Source of the DNA: Rhizobium rosettiformans W3
Lineage (GTDB): Bacteria > Pseudomonadota > Alphaproteobacteria > Rhizobiales > Rhizobiaceae
Length of the DNA: 64,000 nt
Direction of reading: 5' to 3'
Assembly: GCF_004912135.1 (NCBI RefSeq)
Contig: NZ_STGU01000015.1
Span: 1-64,000, forward strand
Position 1 is the first letter of the stretch, and every line of letters begins with the position of its first letter. The position numbers and the translations under genes were made by a program. A model generated the notes under the pieces. That model was not told the DNA's origin, did no database searches, and saw only the letters and a program-made list of their open reading frames with translations. Positions 19,678 through 28,497 of this stretch are shown here, piece by piece.

Positions 19678-20920
19678 TCAGATTGGCGAGGATCTCGTTT
19701 TCGGTGATGTCCTCGAAGCCAAGGCCTGCCTGATCGAAGCGGTCGAAGAGCTCGGCGAAATTTTCGCGCTTGCCCGTCTCGATGCCGATCAGGATCGAGC
19801 CGAAATTGCGGGCCGACTTCTTGAGGTATTCGAATCGAGCGATGTCATCCTCGGGCCCGAGCAGATTGAGGAAATCGCGCAGCGCGCCGGGGCGCTGCGG
19901 CAGGCGCAGGATGAAGTATTTCTTCAGGCCCGCGTACCGCATGGCGCGTTCCTTGACATCGGGCAGGCGCTCGAAGTCGAAATTGCCGCCGGAGACGACG
20001 GCGACGATCGTGCGGCCGCTCAAGGCGACGCGCGGCAGAAGATCGAGCGCTGCCAGCGCCAGGGCACCCGCCGGCTCCAGCACCACGCCCTCGACATTCA
20101 GCATGTCGGTCATGGTCACGCAGATCGCGTTCTCCGGGACGATCAGAACCTGGTCCGGACGGAAGCTCTTCAGCGCCTCGAAATTGTGATCGCCGATGCG
20201 GGCGACGGCGGCGCCATCGACGAAATTGTCGACCTTGGGCAGCGTCACCACCTTGCCGGCTTCCAGGCTCTTCTTCAGGCTCGGGGCACCTGCCGGCTCG
20301 CAGAAGATCATCGCCTCCGGCGAGACGCGACCCGCCATGTAGCCGGTCATGCCGGAGGACAGTCCGCCACCGCCGACCGGCATCACGACGAGATCCGGCG
20401 TCACGCCGTCCGGCAATTGCTGCAGGATCTCGGCTGCCACCGTCGCCTGGCCTTCGATGATATCGGGGTGGTCGAAGGGCGGCACCATATAGCCGCCGAT
20501 CGCCTCGACATGCTCGCGCGCGGCGGCATAGCACTGGTCGAAGATATCGCCGACCAGCCGGATCGTGATGAATTCGCCGCCAAAGATGCGGGTCTTGTCG
20601 ATCTTCTGCTGCGGTGTGGTCACCGGCATGAAGACCACGCCCTGAACGCCGAAATGGCGGCAGACATAGGCAAAGCCCTGGGCGTGATTGCCGGCAGACG
20701 CGCAGACGAAGGTGGTACCGGAGGGGCTGTCGGCGACGATCTTGCGGAAGAAGTTGAAGGCACCGCGGATCTTGTAGGACCGGACGGGCGTCAGATCCTC
20801 GCGCTTCAGATAGACATTGGCGCCATAGCGGGCGCTCAAATGTTCATTGAGCTGCAGCGGTGTTTCCGGAAAGAGGCCACGCATCGCCTCCAGCGCTTCA
20901 TCGACTTGACTGGGGCTCAC
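19670..20920 (-). CDS. ilvA: Threonine ammonia-lyase (threonine dehydratase)
   Basis: PLP enzyme converting threonine to 2-oxobutyrate, the first step to isoleucine. PLP lysine in VRSYKIRGAF, substrate loop CASAGNHAQGFAY, phosphate loop PVGGGGLSSG, and a C-terminal ACT-like domain (residues ~330-416: FILRLPQRPGALRDFLNLL). 416 residues is the short form with one regulatory domain. GTG start at 20920, supported by GGAGGG five bases upstream. Its partner in the pathway, ilvD, lies at 56.9 kb. Confidence 0.94.
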   Translation of the reverse strand: MSPSQVDEALEAMRGLFPETPLQLNEHLSARYGANVYLKREDLTPVRSYKIRGAFNFFRKIVADSPSGTTFVCASAGNHAQGFAYVCRHFGVQGVVFMPVTTPQQKIDKTRIFGGEFITIRLVGDIFDQCYAAAREHVEAIGGYMVPPFDHPDIIEGQATVAAEILQQLPDGVTPDLVVMPVGGGGLSSGMTGYMAGRVSPEAMIFCEPAGAPSLKKSLEAGKVVTLPKVDNFVDGAAVARIGDHNFEALKSFRPDQVLIVPENAICVTMTDMLNVEGVVLEPAGALALAALDLLPRVALSGRTIVAVVSGGNFDFERLPDVKERAMRYAGLKKYFILRLPQRPGALRDFLNLLGPEDDIARFEYLKKSARNFGSILIGIETGKRENFAELFDRFDQAGLGFEDITENEILANLII

Positions 20921-21016
20921 GTCGCCCTCCGTTGAATTTTTAAACGAGCCCCGCTATGGCATAGACATCGGGCAGAGACAAAGCCTCTTTGCGTTGCAAC
21001 AGACGGAAGTCATTCC

Positions 21017-22471
21017 TTGAATACCAATCTGCTCCGCTCCGTCGTTTATATCGCCGCGCTTTGCGGTCTCTATCTCTCTACTGCCATGCTCATCCCGGCC
21101 ATGGTCGACCTTTATTATGGCGATCCGCACTGGTCGGTCTTCACCGTAGCCGCCGCCATGGTCGGCGGTCTGTCGATCACGGCTGCCATGGCAACGCGTG
21201 GACCGCCGCCGGCCTTTTCCAAACGCATGGGCTTCCTGCTCGTCAACGTGCTCTGGGCTGTCTTCTCGCTCGTCGGGGCCATCCCGCTCTTCTTCTCCGA
21301 ACTCGACCTGACCTTTGCGCAGGCGTTGTTCGAATCGGTCTCGGCCATCACCACAACCGGCTCGACCGTGCTCGTGGGGCTCGACGACATGGCACCGGGG
21401 CTCCTCGTCTGGCGCTCGCTGCTGCAGTGGCTCGGCGGTATCGGGATCGTGGCGCTCGGCCTCTTCGTCCTGCCCTTCCTCCGGGTCGGTGGCGTCTCCT
21501 TCTTCAAGATGGAATCGTCCGACATCGGCGACAAGCCATTCGCCCGCATCGCCACCTTCACCCGCGCCTTCGTCGCGATCTATGTCGCGATCACTCTCAT
21601 CTGCATGATCGCCTATGACGTGTTCGGCATGAGCCATTTCGATGCGCTCAACCACGCGCTGACGACCATCGCGACGGGCGGCTTCTCGACCCATGATGCG
21701 TCGTTCGCCTATTTCGACAGCTATGCGCTGCGCTGGATCGCCACCTTCTTCATGACGGTCTGCAGCCTGCCCTTCTCGATCCTGATCGTCTTCTTCATCA
21801 AGGGCCGGCTCGATGCGCTGCGCGACCCGCAGATCCTCGTCTTCCTCGGCTATCTCGCCGCCTTTGCGATTGCGGCCGCCCTCTACAACCATCTGCGCAA
21901 CGGCGTGGACCTGCCGCTTGCGCTGTCGCATTCCTTCTTCAATTTCTCGTCGATCCTGTCGACCACGGGTTACGCCAGCGAAGACTATACGCTCTGGGGG
22001 CCGTTCGCTGTCGCTGCGGCCTATTTCGCCACCTTCATGGGCGGCTGCTCCGGCTCGACCGCCGGCGGCATCAAGGCCTATCGCTTCGTCATCCTGTTCA
22101 ACATCATCATGAACGGCCTGAAGAAGCTGATCTATCCGAATGCCGTCTATTCCGTCCGCTACGGAAACCAGATCGTCGACGCCGACACGCAGCGCGCCGT
22201 CTTCCTGTTCTTCAGCGCCTATATCTTCATCTGGGTGATCGGCAGCCTTGCCATGGCGCTGGCCGGCTATGACTTCGCAACCGCCTCCTCCGCGGTCATC
22301 ACGGCGCTGTCGAATGTCGGCCCGGGCATCGGCTCGCTGATCGGCCCGGCCGGCAATTTCTCGATGATGCAGGATCCCGAACTCTACGTCCTGTCGCTTG
22401 CCATGCTGCTCGGCCGTCTGGAAGTCCTGACCGTGATGGTGCTGCTCGTGCCGATGTTCTGGCGCTCCTAG
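21017..22471 (+). CDS. trkH: TrkH-type potassium uptake channel subunit
   Basis: 484 residues with four membrane-pore-membrane repeats. The four K+ filter segments are recognisable: ITTTGSTVL, TIATGGFSTHD, ILSTTGYASED and LSNVGPGIG. GGCSGSTAGGIKAYR is the cytoplasmic signature of TrkH. TTG start at 21017 with GGAAG 7 bases upstream; the first internal ATG would delete the first membrane segment. Needs a TrkA-type NAD-binding subunit, not found in this window. Confidence 0.93.
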   Translation: MNTNLLRSVVYIAALCGLYLSTAMLIPAMVDLYYGDPHWSVFTVAAAMVGGLSITAAMATRGPPPAFSKRMGFLLVNVLWAVFSLVGAIPLFFSELDLTFAQALFESVSAITTTGSTVLVGLDDMAPGLLVWRSLLQWLGGIGIVALGLFVLPFLRVGGVSFFKMESSDIGDKPFARIATFTRAFVAIYVAITLICMIAYDVFGMSHFDALNHALTTIATGGFSTHDASFAYFDSYALRWIATFFMTVCSLPFSILIVFFIKGRLDALRDPQILVFLGYLAAFAIAAALYNHLRNGVDLPLALSHSFFNFSSILSTTGYASEDYTLWGPFAVAAAYFATFMGGCSGSTAGGIKAYRFVILFNIIMNGLKKLIYPNAVYSVRYGNQIVDADTQRAVFLFFSAYIFIWVIGSLAMALAGYDFATASSAVITALSNVGPGIGSLIGPAGNFSMMQDPELYVLSLAMLLGRLEVLTVMVLLVPMFWRS

Positions 22472-22567
22472 AGATCAGCCCAACGTGATGGCGCGAGCGG
22501 CCTCGGCGCTTGACGCGCTTAGGCCGTTTTTCCCACACTCCCGCTCACGACCAAGCGGGAGAATCAC

Positions 22568-23182
22568 GTGCCCATCACCTCCGCCGGCTGTTGCCGCCCC
22601 CTCGCCGCCGCCTTCGTCAGCGCTCTTGTCACGGTGGCTCCCGTCACGGTAGCGCCGGCCATGGCCGGCCCGCTGCTCGATGCCGCGATCGAGGCCGAAC
22701 GGCTCGCCGCCCAGAACGATGCCCGCGGGGCCTTCGAGGCGATCCGCTCCGGTCTTGCGGCCTTCAGCCAGACCCTGCCGCTCACCGTGCCGCGGGCGCT
22801 CTTCGTCACGGAAGTGCCGAGCGCCTATCGCGCCTATGAGGCCAAGGCCGAACCGGTCTTCATGACCGGCGAAAAGCTCATCACCTATGTCGAAGTGACC
22901 GGGCTGAAATGGCAGCCGGCACCGGACAACCGGCGCCAGTCGCATTTCACCGTCGATCTCGAGCTCACCGATGACGAGGGCAAGACGCTGGCGCTGCAGA
23001 AGGAATTCGGCAATTTCACCTTCACCGCCCATTCGGATGCGGTCGAGGTCTATACGCATCTGACGCTCGACGTCGCCGGCGCCAAGCCCGGCGGCTATGT
23101 GCTGCGCTATACGGTGAACGACGTGATTGCCGAGCGCTCGACGCCCTTCGAGCTGCCCTTCACCCTGAAGGGCAAGAGCTGA
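22568..23182 (+). CDS. Exported protein of unknown function
   Basis: 204 residues from a GTG at 22568 with GGGAGA before it. A signal peptide (residues ~1-33, ending PAMAGP) precedes a soluble domain with AAQNDARGAFEAIRSGLAAF and a beta-rich C-terminal half (VDLELTDDEGKTLALQKEFGNFTF by position ~135-158; GGYVLRYTVNDVIAERSTPFELPF at the end) that resembles an immunoglobulin-like fold. I do not recognise a named family. Convergent with the ABC permease. Confidence 0.72.
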   Translation: MPITSAGCCRPLAAAFVSALVTVAPVTVAPAMAGPLLDAAIEAERLAAQNDARGAFEAIRSGLAAFSQTLPLTVPRALFVTEVPSAYRAYEAKAEPVFMTGEKLITYVEVTGLKWQPAPDNRRQSHFTVDLELTDDEGKTLALQKEFGNFTFTAHSDAVEVYTHLTLDVAGAKPGGYVLRYTVNDVIAERSTPFELPFTLKGKS

Positions 23183-23212
23183 GCGCCCGCCTGGGGCGTC
23201 CAGCTTTTCCCG

Positions 23213-24031
23213 TCAGTTGGCCATGGTCGAGCGGTGCGCCCAGCCGGTCATGCGCTTTTCGAGCCAAGCCATCAGCGCATACATGGCGATGCCCTCGACT
23301 GCGAGCGCCAGCAGCCCGGCAAAGACCAGCGGCACGTTGAACTGGCTCTGGGCCGAACTCATCATGTTGCCGAGGCCATAGTTGGAGGCCACGGTCTCGG
23401 AGACCACCGAGCCGACAAAGGCCAGTGTGATGGCGATCTTCAGCGAGCCGAAGAAGTAGGGCATCGAGCGCGGGATCCCGACCTTCAGCATGATGTCGAG
23501 CTTTTTGGCGCCCAGCGCCCGCAGCACGTCCTCCGTCTCCGGCTCGATCGTCGCCAGCCCCGTCGCGACATTGACGACGATCGGAAAGAAGGAAATCAGG
23601 AAGGCCGTCATCACCGCCGGCACCGTGCCGATGCCGAACCAGATGACGAGGATCGGCACCAGCGCCACCTTGGGGATGGCGTTGAAGCCGATCATCAGGG
23701 GGTAGAGCCCGGCATAGATGGTCTTCGACCAGCCGATGAAGAGGCCGAGCGCCAGACCGGCGACCACCGCGATCAGGAAACCGAGCGTCGTCGTGTAAAG
23801 CGTCTGCAGCGAATTCTTCCAGATCGGCGACCAATATTGCACCACCGCCTCGAAGACCCTCGAGGGCGCCGGCAGGATGGTCGGCGGCATGTCGAGCGCA
23901 ATCACCGTCAGCTCCCAGACGGCAAAGAGCGCCAGCGTGTACAGGAAAGGTGCCGCCCGCACCCAGTTGATGCGCTGCGCAAGGGGCTTCACCACAGGCC
24001 GGATCGGCGACGTCTCGATCGTGACACTCAT
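23213..24031 (-). CDS. ABC transporter permease (SsuC/TauC/ThiX type)
   Basis: 272 residues with about six membrane segments and the BPD permease motif EAA---G-----I-LP seen as EDVLRALGAKKLDIMLKVGIPRSMPY. The start ATG overlaps the ATPase stop (ATGA). It is the last gene of a three-gene importer run: binding protein, ATPase, permease. Confidence 0.9.
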   Translation of the reverse strand: MSVTIETSPIRPVVKPLAQRINWVRAAPFLYTLALFAVWELTVIALDMPPTILPAPSRVFEAVVQYWSPIWKNSLQTLYTTTLGFLIAVVAGLALGLFIGWSKTIYAGLYPLMIGFNAIPKVALVPILVIWFGIGTVPAVMTAFLISFFPIVVNVATGLATIEPETEDVLRALGAKKLDIMLKVGIPRSMPYFFGSLKIAITLAFVGSVVSETVASNYGLGNMMSSAQSQFNVPLVFAGLLALAVEGIAMYALMAWLEKRMTGWAHRSTMAN

Positions 24032-24816
24032 GCCGCCACCCTCGCCTTTGCGATCTCGCCATGCAGCACATGCACCATGTCGTTGAACTCCGTCTGATAC
24101 ATCAGCTCCAGATCCCGCGGCCGCGCGAAGGGCACGGCGTGTTCCTTCACCACCTTGCCGGGCCGCGCGCTCATCACGAAGATCCGGTCGGCCAGGAACA
24201 CCGCCTCGCGCAGGTCGTGGGTGACGAGCACGATGGTCACGCCTTGCGCCGCATGCAGGTCTCGGATGACGCACCAGAGCTCTTCGCGGGTGAAGGCATC
24301 GAGCGCGCCGAAGGGCTCGTCGAGCATCAGCAGTTCGGGCTCATGGATGAGGGCCCGGCAGAGATTGGCGCGCTGCTGCATGCCACCCGAAAGCTGCCAG
24401 GGAAATTTCGCGCCCACGCCCTTCAGCCCGACGATCTCCAGCAGGTTCTCGGCTTTCTCGACATATTCTCGTTTGTTCGCCCGCAGCCGATGGCGATGCT
24501 TCTCGACGATCTCGAGCGGCAGGAGAATGTTTTCAAGCGTCGTGCGCCAGGGCAGCATGGTCGGGTTCTGAAAGGCCATGCCGACGATCGAGACCGGTTT
24601 GGTCACCTGCTGGCCGGCGACGATGACGACGCCCGATTGCGGGATATGCAGCCCCGTCACGAGCTTCATCAGGGTCGACTTGCCACAGCCTGAAGGACCG
24701 ACCACGGCGGCAAACTCGCCCTTGTCGACCCGCATGGTGAGGCCCGACACAGCGAGCGTGCCATTAGCGCCGCCATAGCGCATATCGACATTGTCGATGG
24801 AAACGAGGTGAGACAT
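24028..24816 (-). CDS. ABC transporter ATP-binding protein (SsuB/TauB type)
   Basis: 262 residues. Walker A GPSGCGKST, Q-loop AFQNPTMLPW, signature LSGGMQQRANLCRAL, Walker B LLMLDEPFGALD and switch His in VLVTHDLREA are all present. The ATG at 24816 is favoured over the TTG at 24819 by the position of GGAG. It overlaps the permease gene by 4 bases and is separated from the binding-protein gene by a large palindromic repeat. Confidence 0.93.
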   Translation of the reverse strand: MSHLVSIDNVDMRYGGANGTLAVSGLTMRVDKGEFAAVVGPSGCGKSTLMKLVTGLHIPQSGVVIVAGQQVTKPVSIVGMAFQNPTMLPWRTTLENILLPLEIVEKHRHRLRANKREYVEKAENLLEIVGLKGVGAKFPWQLSGGMQQRANLCRALIHEPELLMLDEPFGALDAFTREELWCVIRDLHAAQGVTIVLVTHDLREAVFLADRIFVMSARPGKVVKEHAVPFARPRDLELMYQTEFNDMVHVLHGEIAKARVAA

Positions 24817-24845
24817 CAAGGGCTCCGGTCAAAAGGGGATTTCCC

Positions 24846-24955
24846 AACCTCCCCTTGAGGGGGAGGTCGCTGCGAAGCAGCGGGTGGGGTGATTTCGCAA
24901 AAGGGTCACCCCACCCCGAACCTGCGGTTCGACCCTCCCCCTCAAGGGGAGGGTG
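24846..24955. repeat. Large intergenic palindrome inside an ABC operon
   Basis: About 110 bases of nested inverted repeats: CCTCCCCTTGAGGGGGAGG, GCTGCGAAGCAGC, GGGTGGGGTGA facing TCACCCCACCC, GAACCTGCGGTTC, then CCCTCCCCCTCAAGGGGAGG. The outer parts also pair, so the whole can fold as one long stem. It lies between the binding-protein stop and the ATPase start, a place where such repeats protect the upstream mRNA and lower downstream expression. It looks like a rhizobial mosaic repeat, related in sequence to the units at 42.5-42.7 kb. Confidence 0.8.
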
Positions 24956-24961
24956 TTACCA

Positions 24962-25996
24962 TCAAGGCAACATCCGCTCTTCCTTGGCCGGCAGGAAGCT
25001 CGCGTCGAAAACCTGCTCGGCCGTGACATTGCCCTTCAGCCCCATCGAGACCTTCAGCGTCTCGATCGAGGCGGACAGCCGCTCCATGTCGACGCTGCCC
25101 ATGCCGTTTTCGACGACGTAGGGCGTCTTGATGTTCATGGCATTGGCCATTTCAAGACGTTCCTTCTCGATGTCGGCGTTCAGCGTCTCGTTGCGCTTCA
25201 GGACCGCAGCGACGCCCTCTTCCGGATTGGCGACCGCATCGGCAAAGCCCTTGGCGAGCGCCTTCAGGAAGCCCTTGACGGCCTCGGGGTTTTCGGCGGC
25301 AAAATCGGAATTCACCAGCACGCTGTTGCCGTAGAGGTTCAGACCGTTATCGGCCATCAGGATGGTCGCGATGTCGTCTGCCGGGATCCCTTGCGCCTTG
25401 AGGTTCAGGATGACCGAGAAGGCAAAGCCGAAGACGGCATCGACGTCGCCCTTTGCAAGCATCGGCTCGCGCACGGGAAAGCCGATCGATTCGATGGTGA
25501 TCTTGCTGTCGTCGATCCCGGCAACCTGCTTGAAGGCCGGCCACTGGGCGAAGGCACCATCCGGCGGCGGGGCGCCGAGCTTCTTGCCTTCGAGCGACTT
25601 CGGATCCTCGGTCACGCCGAGCGACTTGCGGCCGACGACCGAGAAGACCGGCTTGTCATAGACCATCATCACGGCCTTGACCTTCTGACTGGGGTCTTCA
25701 TCGAGGAACTTGATCACCGAATTGATGTCGCCGAAGCCCATCTGATAGGCGCCGGTCGCCACGCGCGGGATCGCCTCAACCGAGCCATTGCCCGAATCGA
25801 TCGTCACATCCAGCCCTTCCGCGGCGAAATACCCCTTGTCCAGCGCCAGCAGAAAGCCGGCCGCCGGCCCCTCGAACTTCCAGTCGAGCGTGAACTTGAT
25901 TTCGGTTTCCGCATGCGCCTGCCCGACCGGCAGCGTCACACCGGCCAGCAGGCCCGCCGCGACAATGGCCGCCGAAAAGAGACGTCTTGAGATCAT
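24962..25996 (-). CDS. ABC transporter substrate-binding protein (NMT1/THI5-like, SsuA/TauA class)
   Basis: 344 residues. Signal peptide (MISRRLFSAAIVAAGLLAG..., cut near AHAE, residue ~29), then TEIKFTLDWKFEGPAAGFLL, LDKGYFAAEGLDVTIDSG and ATGAYQMGFGDINSVIKF, the pattern of NMT1-like binding proteins that carry nitrate, taurine, sulfonates or thiamine precursors. FTLDWKFEGPAA is closer to the pyrimidine/thiamine-precursor branch, but the ligand cannot be fixed by eye. ATG at 25996 after GGGGAG. Confidence 0.87.
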   Translation of the reverse strand: MISRRLFSAAIVAAGLLAGVTLPVGQAHAETEIKFTLDWKFEGPAAGFLLALDKGYFAAEGLDVTIDSGNGSVEAIPRVATGAYQMGFGDINSVIKFLDEDPSQKVKAVMMVYDKPVFSVVGRKSLGVTEDPKSLEGKKLGAPPPDGAFAQWPAFKQVAGIDDSKITIESIGFPVREPMLAKGDVDAVFGFAFSVILNLKAQGIPADDIATILMADNGLNLYGNSVLVNSDFAAENPEAVKGFLKALAKGFADAVANPEEGVAAVLKRNETLNADIEKERLEMANAMNIKTPYVVENGMGSVDMERLSASIETLKVSMGLKGNVTAEQVFDASFLPAKEERMLP

Positions 25997-26190
25997 GGAT
26001 TTTGCTCCCCTTGTTTTGATGGGCGCATCAAAGCAGGAAACAAGGAGGCCGCAAAGCGGAAAATGCTCAAACTTTCGTCATTTCTCCAATTGCCCAAATT
26101 TAGCGCATCGGACATGGAGACACATGATGATGAAGGCGTGCGAACGCGAACGCGCTAGTGCGGGAAGATCAGAGAGATGCAGAAGGAGGT

Positions 26191-26276
26191 TGGTGCGGAC
26201 GGCGGGGATCGAACCCGCATGACCTAAGGCCGAGAGATTTTAAGTCTCTTGCGTCTACCAGTTTCGCCACGTCCGC
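26191..26276 (-). tRNA. tRNA-Leu (anticodon TAA)
   Basis: An 86-base cloverleaf on the minus strand. Acceptor GCGGACG pairs with CGTCCGC, the T arm carries GGTTCGATCC, the anticodon stem AGAGA/TCTCT holds loop CTTAAAA with anticodon TAA (26240-26242), and a long variable arm gives a class II tRNA. The 3' CCA is encoded (26191-26193). Confidence 0.95.
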
Positions 26277-26370
26277 GCGGGCCCTGTTTCGGTCAGTTCG
26301 TCGGACGCGTCAAGGGCGAGCAGCGCGGTGCCGGCGCTGCGCCGTGTCATCAATCACTCGGTCCTATTGC

Positions 26371-26634
26371 TCAACCTGCCAGCGCATCGAGGAATTCGAC
26401 GCCAAGTTCGCGTTCCTTGCGCCATTTGACCGCGCAATCATGCGTCGTACCGTCCTCGAAGCGCAGGCGGAACTCTTGGGGGATGTCGACGGTCGATTCG
26501 AAGGTCACCTTGGCTCCAACAGGCGAGAGATTGCGAATCATGCAGTCGAAGGTCGAATGGCCGCCCGGGAGGATGGCGCGACCGGCTTTCAGGGCCCTCA
26601 GGCGTGGCTGGCGACGGCGTTCTGGCTGGGTCAT
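26371..26634 (-). CDS. Small PilZ-domain protein
   Basis: 87 residues: RRRQPRLRALKAGRA (arginine motif), MIRNLSPVGAKVTF (NxSxxG) and a C-terminal KWRKERELGVEF. These are the c-di-GMP contacts of PilZ, so it probably binds the nucleotide. It is a minimal one-domain form of the type abundant in rhizobia. Start at 26634 (MTQPERRRQPR). Downstream on the same strand lies tRNA-Leu. Confidence 0.82.
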   Translation of the reverse strand: MTQPERRRQPRLRALKAGRAILPGGHSTFDCMIRNLSPVGAKVTFESTVDIPQEFRLRFEDGTTHDCAVKWRKERELGVEFLDALAG

Positions 26635-26754
26635 GGCTGATGTCCGGATATGCTATGCATTACAACCATGATGATGCATCAGGCCGCCTAACCCACCCTT
26701 TCGATGATCGGCAGCATTTTAACGATCGCGCCAGCTTACAGCGTCCGACACAGA

Positions 26755-26785
26755 AAAGGCGGAGCCGAGGGCCCCGCCTTTCTTG
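26755..26785 (-). terminator. Terminator of wrbA
   Basis: Stem AAAGGCGG (26755-26762) with CCGCCTTT (26774-26781) and an 11-base GC-rich loop. On the minus strand it is followed by TTTTCTG, fitting the end of wrbA 20 bases upstream; the plus-strand flank TTTCTTG would also allow bidirectional action. Confidence 0.75.
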
Positions 26786-26804
26786 ATCATTCATCGTCTG
26801 CCGA

Positions 26805-27401
26805 TCAGACGAGCTTGGCAGCCAGCTTTGCCACATGGGCGCCCTGGTAGCGGGCGGCTTCCAGTTCGATGTCCGAAGGCTGGCGCGAGCCGTCGCCGTC
26901 GGTGATCGTGGACGCGCCGTAAGGCGAGCCGCCCTTGACCTGCTCGACGCCCATCTGGCCCTGGAAGGCATAGGGCAGGCCGGCATAGACCATGCCGTGA
27001 TGCAGGAAGGTCGGGATGAAGCCCATGATGGTGGTTTCCTGGCCGCCGTGCTGGGTCGCGGTCGAGGTGAACATCGAGCCGAGCTTGCCGGTCAGCTTGC
27101 CCTGCGCCCAGAGGCCCCCGGTCTGGTCCCAAAAATTGCGCATCTGGGATGCGACCGTGCCGTAACGGGTGCCTGCGCCGACGATGATGGCGTCGTACTG
27201 GTCGAGTTCGTTCGGGTCGGCGATCGGGGCCTGCTGGTCCATCTTGTAGTAGGAAGCCTTGGCGACCTCTTCCGGAACCAGTTCCGGAACGCGCTTGACG
27301 GTGACGTCCGCGCCGGCCGACTTTGCACCTTCGGCAACGGCATAAGCCATCGTTTCGATGTGGCCATATGCCGAGTAATAGAGAACCAGTACCTTCGCCA
27401 T
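26805..27401 (-). CDS. wrbA: NAD(P)H:quinone oxidoreductase, WrbA type
   Basis: A 198-residue flavodoxin-fold enzyme that reduces quinones by two electrons. [19 protein letters not shown] (FMN loop), [34 protein letters not shown] and [11 protein letters not shown] are WrbA signatures, and the length is exactly typical. The ATG at 27401 is chosen over 27422 because homologues start [10 protein letters not shown]. Confidence 0.95.
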   Translation of the reverse strand: MAKVLVLYYSAYGHIETMAYAVAEGAKSAGADVTVKRVPELVPEEVAKASYYKMDQQAPIADPNELDQYDAIIVGAGTRYGTVASQMRNFWDQTGGLWAQGKLTGKLGSMFTSTATQHGGQETTIMGFIPTFLHHGMVYAGLPYAFQGQMGVEQVKGGSPYGASTITDGDGSRQPSDIELEAARYQGAHVAKLAAKLV

Positions 27402-27592
27402 GTCGTATCTCCCTTGAAACATGCGGCCCCGCCGCGCTGATGGATGTGCGAGATGTAGCGCATTCCGGCGATCCGACCAGTCACGCGCGAGGGAACGCAG
27501 TGTTCAATCATTCACCGCCTTTACTTCTCTTCCCGGACACAAAACGGTAACGTCTTTCAGCCCCGCCTGCCTCATCCCATAGGACAACATCC

Positions 27593-28378
27593 ATGACTTC
27601 GACGATCAAGACCGCCGCCATGCTCGCCATCGGCGACGAACTCCTGTCCGGCCGCACCAAGGACAAGAATATCGGCCATCTCGCCGATCTCCTGACGGTT
27701 GCCGGCATCGATCTGAAGGAGGTGCGCATCGTCGCGGACGAGGAGGACGCGATCGTCGAGGCGCTGAATGCGCTCCGGTCCAAATACACCTATGTCTTCA
27801 CCTCCGGCGGCATCGGCCCGACGCATGACGACATCACGGCCGATGCCGTGTCGAAAGCCTTCGGCGTGCCCTGCCTGCATGATCCGGATGCGATGAAGCT
27901 GCTCGGCGACATGTATGCCGGCCGCGGTCTCGAATTCACCGAAGCCCGCCAGCGCATGGCGCGCATGCCGGAGGGCAGCCGCCATATCCCGAACCCGGTC
28001 TCGACGGCGCCCGGCTTCATCATCGGCAATGTGCATGTCATGGCCGGCGTGCCGCAGGTCTTCCAGGCGATGATGGCGCATGTGATCGAGACGTTGCCGG
28101 CCGGGCAGCGGGTGCTGTCGCGCTCCATCGCCTGCCCCTTCGGCGAAGGCGATATCGGCACTGCGCTCGGCACCATCCAGAAGGCGCATCCGGAAACCTC
28201 GATCGGCTCCTATCCGCATTTCGACGGCCAGCGCTTCTCGACCGAACTAATCGTTCGGGCGCGCGAGCAGGCGATCGTCGATGCGGCAGCGGCCGATGTC
28301 GAGGCAATGATTGCTGCGCTGCGGTCGGAAAAGGATGCTGCGGCCAAGCGCGATCTCGGCACCGGCGAAGTGGCTTAA
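27593..28378 (+). CDS. CinA-like competence/damage-inducible protein (MoCF domain only)
   Basis: 261 residues with a molybdopterin-binding-like (MoaB/MogA/CinA) domain: AAMLAIGDELLSGRTKDKN at the start, FTSGGIGPTHDDITADAVSKAF and PGFIIGNVHVMAGVPQVFQAM. It lacks the C-terminal nicotinamide-nucleotide amidase half of full CinA. In other bacteria this N-terminal domain is an ADP-ribose pyrophosphatase (COG1058), but function here is not certain. Start ATG 27593. Confidence 0.85.
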   Translation: MTSTIKTAAMLAIGDELLSGRTKDKNIGHLADLLTVAGIDLKEVRIVADEEDAIVEALNALRSKYTYVFTSGGIGPTHDDITADAVSKAFGVPCLHDPDAMKLLGDMYAGRGLEFTEARQRMARMPEGSRHIPNPVSTAPGFIIGNVHVMAGVPQVFQAMMAHVIETLPAGQRVLSRSIACPFGEGDIGTALGTIQKAHPETSIGSYPHFDGQRFSTELIVRAREQAIVDAAAADVEAMIAALRSEKDAAAKRDLGTGEVA

Positions 28379-28406
28379 GCGCGTTCCTTCGCGCCTGAAG
28401 CCCCGC

Positions 28407-28430
28407 CCGCCTTGACCTCGGTCAAGGCGG
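28407..28430 (+). promoter_or_regulatory. FNR/FixK-type box in an 11-bp palindrome before the stress-protein gene
   Basis: TTGACCTCGGTCAA (28412-28425) matches the TTGA-N6-TCAA core of FNR/FixK sites. It is the centre of a longer perfect dyad CCGCCTTGACC/GGTCAAGGCGG. Its centre is 79 bases before the universal stress protein ATG, leaving room for a start point about 41 bases downstream (near 28460) as in class II FNR promoters. The same dyad could act as a terminator of the CinA-like gene, but no U tract follows. Confidence 0.55.
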
Positions 28431-28497
28431 AACAACGTAACGGAACCCATAGTTATCTCATGCGGACAATGAATAAGGGCCGCAAGAGGAGACGACC

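Noticed and set aside
25997..26190. Xanthine (NMT1-motif) riboswitch before the NMT1-type binding protein
   Set aside because: Such leaders occur before NMT1 transporters, but I could not identify its conserved core here. A covariance-model scan of 25997-26190 (minus strand) would settle it.
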